Source: Lachnospiraceae bacterium (lineage in GTDB: Bacteria > Bacillota > Clostridia > Lachnospirales > Lachnospiraceae). Taken from it: a stretch of 64,000 nucleotides of DNA. The position numbers and the translations under genes are program-made. Where the stretch lies: contig JAKVNF010000004.1 of assembly GCA_022483465.1 (NCBI GenBank), forward strand, positions 641,001-705,000. Direction: 5' to 3'. Within the stretch, counting starts at the first letter, position 1. Each line of letters opens with the position of its first letter. The notes beneath the pieces were generated by a model that was not told where the DNA came from, did no database searches, and saw nothing but the letters and a program-made list of their open reading frames with translations. Below are positions 16,999-25,087 of the stretch, in pieces.

Positions 16999-17404
16999 GG
17001 CGGTTTCTTCCTTCCACAAAAGGGGTCGCGGCACTGCGTTGCCCTGCATTCCCCTATTTTAGAAACAGAGCACAAAGCGCGTCAAGTGACAGGATGCACC
17101 TGCCGGAGGAAAAGAAAGTGCCGGGTTTTCGGGGCAGCAAAACGCCCCGCGGAACGATCTCCGCGGGGCGTTTTGTGTGCCGGAAGATGCAGACCCGGCG
17201 GTGCCGGCAAGCGCCAGTGCCGCTGCCGCCTTTAAGCTCCTGAAGATCCCTCCCATCATGACGCTTCTCCTCCCCGAAACGGATTTCGGCCGCCGCAGGA
17301 GCTGACAGAATTCCGCTTTGATCGCAGTTTTATTCTATGACAAGTCTGATCTGCGTATCAATCTGGTTGAAAGCGTCGAAAGATGCTGTCTTTTGTATGG
17401 TTTC
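16999..17404. other. Intergenic region with a strong terminator-like hairpin
   Basis: It lies between the ABC exporter end and the DUF815 start. The only clear feature is the hairpin at 17139-17174. A 66-codon minus-strand frame (17259-17059) has a fair ribosome binding site but reads through that hairpin, so it is not called as a gene. Confidence 0.5.
17139..17174. terminator. Bidirectional intrinsic terminator
   Basis: A 15-bp stem AAAACGCCCCGCGGA / TCCGCGGGGCGTTTT has T tracts on both strands. It probably ends transcripts arriving from either side, though the flanking genes all run leftward. Confidence 0.8.
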
Positions 17405-19174
17405 TCACTCCGCCCGGGCGAACTGGGAGTTGTAGAGCTTGGTGTAGAACCCGTTCGCCGCCATCAGCGTCTCGTGATTGCCCTGCTCGATGATCTTGCC
17501 GTCCCGCATCACCAGGATCACGTCGGCGTTGCGGATCGTGGAGAGCCGGTGGGCCACCACAAAGCTGGTCCTGCCCTGCATCATCCGGTCAAAGGCGTTC
17601 TGAATCAGGATCTCGGTGCGGGTATCGATGCTGGAGGTCGCCTCATCCAAAATCAGCATGGGCGGCAGCACCAGCATGACTCTTGTGATGCACAGGAGCT
17701 GCTTTTGTCCCGCACTCAGGGAGTCGTCGGTGACCTGGGTATCCAGGCCCTCCGGCATGCGGCGGATGAACTCCCAGCTGTGGGCTGCCTTTGCGGCCTC
17801 GATGATCTCCTCTTCCGAGGCATCCGGCCGACCAAAGGCGATGTTCTCCCGGATCGTGCCGGCGTGGAGCCAGGTGTCCTGCAGCACCATACCGAAGTTC
17901 TTGCGAAGGGAGGTCCTGGAGCAGTCATAGATGCTGGTGCCGTCGATCCGAATGTCCCCGCTGTCCGCGTCGTAGAAGCGCATCAGCAGGTTGATCAGGG
18001 TCGTCTTGCCGCAGCCCGTGGGGCCGACGATGGCAATCCGGGTGCCGGGCTCTGCGTGGAGCTGGAAGTGCTCAATCAGGTGCTGCTCCTTCGTGTAGGA
18101 GAAGAACACATCCTGAATGTCCACCTGTCCGCTGGCCTTCGGGAGTTCCCTGTCGGGATCTGCCGACTGAGGTGCCTCCTCGATCAGGGCAAAGATACGG
18201 CTTGCGCAGGCCAGGGCGTTCTGGAGCTCCGTCACCACGCTGCTGATGTCATTGAAGGGCTTGGTGTACTGGTTGCAGTAGGTTAAAAGCGCCGAGAGAC
18301 CGCCGACGGTCAGACCCCCCGCGAGAATCCGGAAGGCACCCACCAGCACCACCACCGCGTAGATCAGGCTGTTCACAAACCGGGTGGAAGGGTTGGTCAG
18401 GCTCGAGTAGAACACCGCCTTCTCGGAGGCGTCCTTGAGCTTCTCGTTGATGACGGAAAACTGTTTGGAGGCGCGGGGGCCGTAGCCGAAGACCCGGACC
18501 ACCTTTTCATTGCCCACCATCTCCTCGATGAGGGCGGTCTGCTCGCCGCGCGCTTTCGTCTGCTTCTGGAACATCGCGTAGCTGTGGGTTGCGATGAACT
18601 TGGCCACGAAGAAGGAGATCGGGGTCAGCAGGATGACCAGCACCGTGATCAGCACGTCCTTGCTGAACATGAAGAACAAAGTCGCGGCGATCGTCACGAT
18701 GCCGGAGAAGAGCTGGGTAAAGCCAAGGAGCAGGCCATCCGAGAGCTGGTCCGTGTCTGTGATGATGCGGCTGACGATGTCGCCGGTGCTGTGAGCGTCC
18801 AGGTACTTTAAGGGGAGCACCTGGATCTGCCGGATCGCCTTGCCGCGGATGTCCTGCACCACCCGGTAGGTCATCCGGTTGTTGATGAGGTTCATCAGGA
18901 ACGTGCAGGCGGATGTCAGCACGATCAGCACCAGGATCCGGGACAGGTAGTAGGTGACGGTGGCAAAGTCCACCTGGCCCTTCCCCAGGATCCCGTCGAT
19001 GGCGTTGCCGAAGAGGATCGCGGCGTACAGCGGAAGCACCGCCGAGATCGCGGCCAGGACCACGGAGAGCAGCAGAAGGATCCGGTACCGCCCGATGTAC
19101 TGCATCACCTTGCGGAAGGTCTTTCCGCTTCCGGCCCGGTCACCCTGCATCTCAATTTCATCTTTTGCGCTCAT
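17405..19174 (-). CDS. ABC exporter half-transporter, subunit with consensus ATPase site
   Basis: The product has 589 residues. A six-helix type IV (type I exporter) transmembrane domain is followed by an ATPase domain: Walker A VGPTGCGKTTLINLL, signature LSAGQKQLLC, Walker B MLILDEATSSID with the catalytic glutamate present. The start overlaps the stop of the preceding half-transporter by 4 bp (ATGA) and has AAAGGAGGTGCTGGC upstream. The two form a heterodimeric multidrug or lipid exporter. The divergent LysR gene may control it. Confidence 0.92.
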   Translation of the reverse strand: MSAKDEIEMQGDRAGSGKTFRKVMQYIGRYRILLLLSVVLAAISAVLPLYAAILFGNAIDGILGKGQVDFATVTYYLSRILVLIVLTSACTFLMNLINNRMTYRVVQDIRGKAIRQIQVLPLKYLDAHSTGDIVSRIITDTDQLSDGLLLGFTQLFSGIVTIAATLFFMFSKDVLITVLVILLTPISFFVAKFIATHSYAMFQKQTKARGEQTALIEEMVGNEKVVRVFGYGPRASKQFSVINEKLKDASEKAVFYSSLTNPSTRFVNSLIYAVVVLVGAFRILAGGLTVGGLSALLTYCNQYTKPFNDISSVVTELQNALACASRIFALIEEAPQSADPDRELPKASGQVDIQDVFFSYTKEQHLIEHFQLHAEPGTRIAIVGPTGCGKTTLINLLMRFYDADSGDIRIDGTSIYDCSRTSLRKNFGMVLQDTWLHAGTIRENIAFGRPDASEEEIIEAAKAAHSWEFIRRMPEGLDTQVTDDSLSAGQKQLLCITRVMLVLPPMLILDEATSSIDTRTEILIQNAFDRMMQGRTSFVVAHRLSTIRNADVILVMRDGKIIEQGNHETLMAANGFYTKLYNSQFARAE

Positions 19175-20934
19175 GCCAGCACCTCCTTTCCTGCTGCCAT
19201 CTCCTTCGGCCGCTTCTCCGGGAACTGGGAGTAGAAGATCTCCTGGTACAGCGGGCAGTCCTGAAGGAGCTGCGCGTGGGTTCCCATGCCGGCGATCTTG
19301 CCGTCATCGAGGACCAGGATCTTATCTGCGTTCATCAGGCTCGCGGTGCGCTGGGAGACCAGAAACACCGTCATGCTGCCCGCAAGGCCGCGGATGGCCT
19401 TTCGAAGGGCGGCGTCGGTTGCAAAGTCCAGGGCGCTCGCGGAGTCGTCCATGATCAGGATCTTCGGCTTCTTCACCAGGGCCCTTGCAATCGTGAGTCT
19501 CTGGCGCTGGCCGCCGGAGAGGTTCCGGCCGTTCTGCTCGAGCTGGAAGTCCAGCTCCCCCTCCTTGCCCTTGACGACTTCCTCGGCCTGGGCGGTGCGG
19601 ATCGCATCCCAGAGCGCCGAATCCTCGGCGTTCTCATCACCCCACCGGAGGTTGTCCCGGATGGAGCCCTGGAAGAGGACCGCCTTCTGGGGCACCACGC
19701 CCACGAGGTTCACCAGGTCCTCCATGGAGTAGTCCCGGATGTCCCGCCCAAAGAGGGTGATCTTTCCCTCCTGGGGGTCATAGCAGCGGGCGATCAGGTT
19801 GACCAGGCTCGACTTGCCGGCGCCGGTGCCGCCGATGATGCCGATCGTCTCTCCCTGCTTTGCGGCAAAGGTGACGTGGTCCACGCTGGGCTCCCGGGCA
19901 CCCTCATAGGAGAAGGAGACATCCTGGAAGGCAACCGCCGTCGCGGGATCCCCTGCGGCCTCTCCCTTTGTGCTCTCCGGGAAGCTCTGCCCCGGCTCCA
20001 CCTCGAAGATGTGGGAGATGCGCTCTGCGCAGGCGATGGACTTGTCGATCGTGATGATCAGGCTTGCCAGCTTGATCAGCTCCACGATCATCTGGGCCAT
20101 GTAGTTGTAGAGGGCGACCACATCGCCCTGCTGGATGTCGCCGAGGTTGACGCGCACCGCGCCCACCCGGATCAGGATGATCGTGGCCAGGTTGATAAGA
20201 AGATAGGTGGCGGGGTTCATCAGGGCGGAGATCCGTCCCACGAACTCATTCATCCTTGTGAGGGCCTCGTTCTTGGCGTCGAAGTCCTTCACCTCTTCCT
20301 GCTCCTTGCAGAAGGCCCGGATCACGCGCACGCCGGTCAGGTTCTCACGGGTTGCCCCGAGGACCTTGTCCAGGGCCGCCTGGACCTTGCGGTAGAGGGG
20401 AATGGACACCAGCATGATCGCAAAGACCACCACCGAGAGCACCGGGATCGCGACCACGAAGACGAGCGCCGCCTTCACATCGATCGTAAAGGCCATGATC
20501 ATCGAACCGAAGACGATGAAGGGGCTGCGCAGCAGAAGCCGCAGCGCCAGGTTCAGTCCGTTCTGCACCTGCTGCACGTCGCTGGTCATGCGGGTGATCA
20601 GCGTGTTGGTGCCGAGCTTGTCCAGCTCCTTGTAGGAGAGCTTCTGGATGTGATCAAAGAGGGCCTGGCGCAGCTTTGTCGCAAAGCCCACGCTCGCCCT
20701 GGCCGCAAAGTACTGGGCTGTGACGCTGCAGACGATGCCGACCACCGCCAGCAGGATCAAAAGGCCAAACTGGCGGAACAACAGTCCCCGGTTCCCGGAG
20801 GGTATGCCCTCGTCGATGACCCGCGCCACCACCAGCGGCACAAACAGGTCAAACAGCGCCTCCAGGAGCTTGAAGGCCGGTGCCAGGATGCTCTCCTTCT
20901 TGTAATCCGCAAGAAACACTCTGAGTTTCTTCAT
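19171..20934 (-). CDS. ABC exporter half-transporter, subunit with degenerate ATPase site
   Basis: The product has 587 residues. It begins MKKLRVFLADYKKES, the start chosen behind GGAGGAGATCAG; a longer frame to 20991 lacks a ribosome binding site. The six-helix membrane domain is followed by Walker A IGGTGAGKSSLVNL, signature LSGGQRQRLTIARAL and Walker B LIMDDSASALD. The residue after the Walker B aspartate is Asp rather than the catalytic Glu, the usual asymmetry of heterodimeric exporters. It is the first gene of the pair. Confidence 0.92.
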   Translation of the reverse strand: MKKLRVFLADYKKESILAPAFKLLEALFDLFVPLVVARVIDEGIPSGNRGLLFRQFGLLILLAVVGIVCSVTAQYFAARASVGFATKLRQALFDHIQKLSYKELDKLGTNTLITRMTSDVQQVQNGLNLALRLLLRSPFIVFGSMIMAFTIDVKAALVFVVAIPVLSVVVFAIMLVSIPLYRKVQAALDKVLGATRENLTGVRVIRAFCKEQEEVKDFDAKNEALTRMNEFVGRISALMNPATYLLINLATIILIRVGAVRVNLGDIQQGDVVALYNYMAQMIVELIKLASLIITIDKSIACAERISHIFEVEPGQSFPESTKGEAAGDPATAVAFQDVSFSYEGAREPSVDHVTFAAKQGETIGIIGGTGAGKSSLVNLIARCYDPQEGKITLFGRDIRDYSMEDLVNLVGVVPQKAVLFQGSIRDNLRWGDENAEDSALWDAIRTAQAEEVVKGKEGELDFQLEQNGRNLSGGQRQRLTIARALVKKPKILIMDDSASALDFATDAALRKAIRGLAGSMTVFLVSQRTASLMNADKILVLDDGKIAGMGTHAQLLQDCPLYQEIFYSQFPEKRPKEMAAGKEVLA

Positions 20935-21003
20935 ACGATTCTGATCTCCTCCGCACCCGGGCGGTTCTGCCCGGTTTCCGAGTGTCATCATACCATTCCA
21001 GGT

Positions 21004-21020
21004 GATATATTGAATATATC
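21004..21020. promoter_or_regulatory. Candidate LysR-type operator
   Basis: The palindrome GATATAT-TGA-ATATATC lies in the 131-bp divergent region between the ABC exporter and the LysR gene. LysR regulators bind AT-rich dyads with a T-N11-A core in such positions. A second AT-rich imperfect dyad follows at about 21036-21054. Confidence 0.55.
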
Positions 21021-21065
21021 TGTGTAGTATGCACCCATATAGATTTCATATATCGAGGAGGTTCT

Positions 21066-21932
21066 ATGGAACTGCGCCAGCTCGAGTGCTTTTCGGCGGT
21101 GGTGGAGGAGGGCTCCATCAGCGCCGCAGCCAGAAAACTTCACATGTCCCAGCCCCCGCTCTCCCTGCGGATGCACCAGCTCGAGGAGGAGTGCGGGGTG
21201 ACCCTCTTTGTCCGCGGAGCAAGGCAGATCACGCTGACCGAGGCGGGCACCCTCCTCTACCGCTATGCCAAGGAGATCCTGGAGCTCTCCCTGGCCGCCG
21301 GGGCGGACCTGGAGAACCTGCGCAGGGGCCGGCGGGGGACCCTGCGCCTGGGCCTCATCTCCTCCTGCGGCTGCCGGGAGCTCTACGACGGGATCAAGCG
21401 GTTCCACGCCCTGCACCCGGACATCGCCTTCGTGGTCCGGGAGGGGAACACCTTTGCCCTGCAGGAGGACATCCGGGAGAACAGGATCGAGCTTGCGGTG
21501 ATTCGGACCCCCTACCAGAATGCCTCCCTGGAGCACATCTCCCTGCGCACTGACCCCATGGCGGCGGCAGGCGCCCTGCCAAACGTCCCGGGAACCGGTC
21601 CCCTGCCCCTTGCCTCCCTCTCCGGCTGCCCCCTCATCCTCTACCGCCGGTGGGAGGCGCTGCAGCGGGAGGCCCTGGAGGGCGCCGGCGTCACCCCGAA
21701 CGTGGTCTGCATCTGCGAGGATGCCAGAACCGCCCTGCAGTGGGCCGTCATGGGCCTCGGCACCGCCCTCGTCCCCGCCTCCATTCTCTCCCTGTTCCCG
21801 GACCTGCCATCCAGGGAGCTGGACGCCCCGACACTCTCGAGCAGCATCCACCTGGTCCGCCGGCGGGGCGCCTCCCTCTCCGAGAGTGCGGCTCTCTTCT
21901 ACCGGTCTTTCCATGAAGTGAAAAATCCTTAA
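21066..21932 (+). CDS. LysR-family transcriptional regulator
   Basis: The product has 288 residues. The N-terminal winged helix-turn-helix (MELRQLECFSAVVEEGSISA...) is typical and is followed by a periplasmic-binding-like effector domain. The start ATG follows GAGGAGGTTCT. It is divergent from the ABC exporter across a palindrome-bearing spacer, so control of that exporter and of itself is the simplest inference. The effector is unknown. Confidence 0.92.
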   Translation: MELRQLECFSAVVEEGSISAAARKLHMSQPPLSLRMHQLEEECGVTLFVRGARQITLTEAGTLLYRYAKEILELSLAAGADLENLRRGRRGTLRLGLISSCGCRELYDGIKRFHALHPDIAFVVREGNTFALQEDIRENRIELAVIRTPYQNASLEHISLRTDPMAAAGALPNVPGTGPLPLASLSGCPLILYRRWEALQREALEGAGVTPNVVCICEDARTALQWAVMGLGTALVPASILSLFPDLPSRELDAPTLSSSIHLVRRRGASLSESAALFYRSFHEVKNP

Positions 21933-22012
21933 ATTTTACTGAATTATCTCTCCGGGATTTGCACCAACGGGGCCGGCATGCGATGATGTGTACCAGAAAA
22001 GGGAGACGTGAA

Positions 22013-23257
22013 ATGAAATTCGACAAAAACCGGCTCAATCAGCCCTGGGCGGCCTACACCTTCGCAGCCTGCTGCGCCGTCCTGTTATACCTGTTTCTTT
22101 CCCACATCAACCTGCTGGGAATCGGTCTGGCAAAGCTCTACAGCTTCATCCGCCCGGTCTTCATCGGCCTGGTGATCGCCTACATCCTGAACCCGCTGGC
22201 CATGGTGATCCGGCGGGGCCTTGCCGCACTCAAAAAGCCCCTGCCCCTCCCGAAGGAGCAGGATGCGGAGGCGCTTGCCGCCTATCGCCTCAGGGAGAAG
22301 CGGCGCGACAGGAACCTCTGGAACGTCACGGTCGCCATCACCATCGTCCTCGTGGTGTTCTTCTTCATCGTCCTCTTGGTCGCCCTGATCCCCCAGATCG
22401 TGCGCAGCATCGGCACCCTGATCTCCAACCTGGGCGTCTACATGGACACGGCCAACAAGCTCCTGGAAAACCTGAACAAGGCGGCGTCCAGCGCCAACCT
22501 CGACATCGGCGGGATCACGAACTTCGTGCAGGGCGGCCTGAACCAGCTCGTCGATGCCCTCACCCAGAACTCCGGCATCGTCGACACGGTGACCGGCATC
22601 GGCAGCGGCATCTTCAACGGCGTCATCAGCTTCATCATCTCGATCTACTTCCTGCTGGACAAGAGCCGGCTCCTGGCGGGCTGCCGGAAGCTGGCAAGGC
22701 TTCTGATCTCCGAGAAGCGCTACCCTGCGGTGTCCTCCTTCTGGAAGCGGTGCAACCACATCATGGTGCGCTACATCGCCAGCGACATCCTGGACGGCCT
22801 CTTTGTGGGCTGCGCCAACGCGGTGTTCATGATCATCGCCCGCATGCCCTACATTCCCCTGATCTCCGTGGTGGTGGGCATCACCAACCTGGCCCCCACC
22901 TTCGGCCCGATCGTGGGCGCCGTGATCGGCGCCTTCATCCTGGTGCTGGCCAACCCCTGGCAGGCCCTGTGGTTTCTGATCTTCACCCTGATCCTGCAGA
23001 CCTGCGACGGGTACGTGGTCAAGCCCAAGCTCTTCGGCGACACCCTGGGTGTCCCCTCCATCTGGATTCTGATCTCCATCATCGTCTTCGGCAGAATGTG
23101 GGGCGTGGTCGGCATCCTGCTGGCGATCCCGATCGCCGCGATCACCGACTTCATCTGGCACGACTACCTGATGCGAAAGCTCGAGGAGCGGCGGCAAAAG
23201 CGCACCGCCAAGGCCGAAGCCGCCAGGGCAAAGCAGGCCGACGCGAAACAAAACTGA
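22013..23257 (+). CDS. AI-2E family transporter
   Basis: The product has 414 residues with about seven to eight membrane segments. The family pattern shows in PVFIGLVIAYILNPL near the N-terminus, a long soluble loop around residues 130-220, and NLAPTFGPIVGAVIGAF plus DGYVVKPKLFGDTLGV toward the C-terminus. The C-terminus is a charged tail rich in Arg, Ala and Lys. Members include TqsA-like autoinducer exporters and Na+/H+ antiporters, so the substrate is open. The start ATG follows AAGGGAGACGTGA. Confidence 0.88.
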   Translation: MKFDKNRLNQPWAAYTFAACCAVLLYLFLSHINLLGIGLAKLYSFIRPVFIGLVIAYILNPLAMVIRRGLAALKKPLPLPKEQDAEALAAYRLREKRRDRNLWNVTVAITIVLVVFFFIVLLVALIPQIVRSIGTLISNLGVYMDTANKLLENLNKAASSANLDIGGITNFVQGGLNQLVDALTQNSGIVDTVTGIGSGIFNGVISFIISIYFLLDKSRLLAGCRKLARLLISEKRYPAVSSFWKRCNHIMVRYIASDILDGLFVGCANAVFMIIARMPYIPLISVVVGITNLAPTFGPIVGAVIGAFILVLANPWQALWFLIFTLILQTCDGYVVKPKLFGDTLGVPSIWILISIIVFGRMWGVVGILLAIPIAAITDFIWHDYLMRKLEERRQKRTAKAEAARAKQADAKQN

Positions 23258-23389
23258 ACGATCGGAACACAGGCACCGAAAAACCCTCCGGGATCATTGG
23301 TTGGTCCGGTCCCCGTCAAGTGGATACTGAAAAATAATAATGCAACCGTCAGTTGGATCTATCACCAGGTAGATCTGACTGGCGATTTT

Positions 23390-24325
23390 TTACGCTGCCT
23401 CATAGTATTTCTTGTGGTATGAGATTGGTGTGAGAAGATGCAGCCTGCGCTGCGTACGCTCCGTGTTGTAGTAATAGATGTAATTTCTGATCATGGACTC
23501 CAGCGAACTGCGATCTGTAAATCTTCTGCCGTAGTGACTTTCGCGCTTGAGCATTCCCCAGAATCCTTCCATCGGCCCGTTGTCAATGCAGTGGCCTACC
23601 CTGGACATACTCTGCGTCATCTTATGCTCAACAAGTCTCTGATGAAACTCTCTGCTTGTATATTGAAATCCTCTGTCACTATGAAACAGTGGGTGAGCAT
23701 CAGGCTCTGCTGCGACGGCCTCATCAAACGTCTTCATCACCAGGGGCTTGTCATTATGATCGCTGATCTCATAGGCCACGATCCTGCGGTCATACAGGTC
23801 CAAAATCGCGCTCAGATAGAGCTTGTGGACCTCTATACCAGTGTAGTACTTAAACTCGGATACGTCCGTCAGCCACTTCTGATTGGGACGCTCTGCCGTA
23901 AAGTCACGATGCAGGACATTCTCAGCGACATACATGGGATCTCCCGAACTTCTGGTGCATCCCTTCGGTCTCCACTTGATCGTCGACTGTATGTGTTTCT
24001 TCCTGCAGATCCGATGTGCCCTCTTGTCATTGATGTGGATGTGATCTTCCGTTTCCAGATCGTCCCGAAGACGGCGATATCCTTTCTCCGGATGTTCCTC
24101 ATGGTGCTTCTTCATAAGCGCTGCAATGCGTTCATTCTCGGCCTCACGGGCTGATTTGGAATGTTTCCTCCATTTGTAATACGCAGAAGGGGCCACATGA
24201 ACATATCTGCAGAGCCTGCGTACCGGATAATGCTTTGTTTTCGCAAGCTCGCTGATCGCACAGTATTTGATTAGGTTGTGAACTAAAGAGAGCGATCTTT
24301 CATCTTCAGTTCCCTTAGTTTTTTT
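23390..24325 (-). CDS. IS3 transposase OrfB (reached by -1 frameshift)
   Basis: This is the integrase-like part with an rve (DDE) core: first Asp in QKWLTDVSEFKY, second in FHSDRGFQYTS, catalytic Glu in NGPMEGFWGMLKRESHY. The C-terminus ends LTPISYHKKYYEAA. A separate frame begins near 24196, but the same frame is open upstream through about 40 IS3-typical residues (SELAKTKHYPVRRLCRYVHV) back to the slippery site, as expected for a fused OrfAB product. The frame is intact and the enzyme probably active. Confidence 0.9.
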   Translation of the reverse strand, partial: KKTKGTEDERSLSLVHNLIKYCAISELAKTKHYPVRRLCRYVHVAPSAYYKWRKHSKSAREAENERIAALMKKHHEEHPEKGYRRLRDDLETEDHIHINDKRAHRICRKKHIQSTIKWRPKGCTRSSGDPMYVAENVLHRDFTAERPNQKWLTDVSEFKYYTGIEVHKLYLSAILDLYDRRIVAYEISDHNDKPLVMKTFDEAVAAEPDAHPLFHSDRGFQYTSREFHQRLVEHKMTQSMSRVGHCIDNGPMEGFWGMLKRESHYGRRFTDRSSLESMIRNYIYYYNTERTQRRLHLLTPISYHKKYYEAA

Positions 24326-24975
24326 AGGAGATCATTCTCCATCCGCAGGTCTCTATTCTGACGCTCCAGCTGGGCGATCCTGTCCCGGAGTTCTTCCTCC
24401 GGAGTCCTGCTCGGCTCAGTCCCGGCACGGTGGCCGCGCCTATCCTCAAGCCCGCTTTTGCCCATGGCGTCGTATTTTATGACCCAGTTTCGAACCTGCT
24501 GGTAGGAGCATTCATACCGGATAGCAGCTTCACCGTAATTTCTGTCGTGATCAAGACAGTACTGAACGATCTCTATTCTCTCCTCAAGAGTTGTCTGTCT
24601 CGCTTTCTTCATGTAGCTTCCGCCTCCACTTCCACGAGAACTGATTGTCCCTTGAGTATTATACGTCTTGATCCAATCGCGCAGCCGAGTCCAATCCCTT
24701 AAACCATATTTACTGGCGATCTCTGCCATAGAGCCTTTTCCATCAAGGTAGTCCTCAACCGCTATGAGCTTGGTCTCCTTGGAGTAATACTTATTGTGCT
24801 TTTGATCCAGGAGCCCGGTGGGACCTTCTGATTTGTAGATGGCGATCCAGGCTGAAAGTGATTTATCATCTACTCCTACCTTTTTGGCTTCAGCCGATAT
24901 GCTTGACCTGCCTGAGATCACCTCCTCTACAGCTTTTACCTTTATAACCGGATCTATCTTTCCCTTTCTGGACAT
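24283..24975 (-). CDS. IS3 OrfA (helix-turn-helix DNA-binding protein)
   Basis: The product has 230 residues from ATG 24975, the start supported by GGAGGGGG upstream. It has two helix-turn-helix regions (KIDPVIKVKAVEEVISG... and TTLEERIEIVQYCLDHD...) and a C-terminal leucine-zipper-like segment (LRDRIAQLERQNRDLRMEND). OrfA binds the element ends and multimerises. It is longer than a minimal IS3 OrfA, as in the IS150-like group. The frame stops just after overlapping OrfB. Confidence 0.88.
   Translation of the reverse strand: MSRKGKIDPVIKVKAVEEVISGRSSISAEAKKVGVDDKSLSAWIAIYKSEGPTGLLDQKHNKYYSKETKLIAVEDYLDGKGSMAEIASKYGLRDWTRLRDWIKTYNTQGTISSRGSGGGSYMKKARQTTLEERIEIVQYCLDHDRNYGEAAIRYECSYQQVRNWVIKYDAMGKSGLEDRRGHRAGTEPSRTPEEELRDRIAQLERQNRDLRMENDLLKKLRELKMKDRSL
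24319..24325 (-). promoter_or_regulatory. Programmed -1 frameshift site of the IS3 element
   Basis: Seven consecutive A on the minus strand, read CTA AAA AAA C in the OrfA frame, form an A AAA AAA slippery heptamer. Slipping back one base enters the OrfB frame (ACT AAG GGA), which then stays open to the OrfB stop. Confidence 0.75.
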
Positions 24976-24983
24976 GAAATGTC

Positions 24984-25027
24984 CCCCTCCGTAGGACACT
25001 TATATTTCAGTGTCCTACAGAGGGGGA
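24984..25027 (-). promoter_or_regulatory. Hairpin covering the IS3 OrfA ribosome binding site
   Basis: Arms CCCCCTCTGTAGGACAC and GTGTCCTACGGAGGGGG (17 bases, one mismatch) enclose a 10-base loop inside the terminal repeat. The 3' arm contains the OrfA Shine-Dalgarno GGAGGGGG. A transcript entering from outside would fold and hide it, while one started inside the element would lack the 5' arm. Confidence 0.65.
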
Positions 25028-25087
25028 TCATATCATCGCGATCCCGGAGGGTTTGTTATGTTTTGGATTTCGATTTTGTATTGCTGC

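Larger units (their letters stand above)
23308..25029 (-). mobile_element. IS3-family insertion sequence
   Basis: The element is about 1.72 kb. Imperfect 29-bp terminal inverted repeats start GGTCCCC at left (23308) and GATCCCC at right (25029), matching at 21 of 29 positions by eye and sharing ACTGAAA. It has two overlapping frames in the IS3 arrangement, on the minus strand. No convincing short target duplication is visible, so the ends could be off by a few bases. Confidence 0.82.

Noticed and set aside
17059..17259. Small minus-strand protein of 66 residues with a fair ribosome binding site
   Set aside because: The frame runs through a strong GC-rich terminator hairpin and shows no recognisable features.
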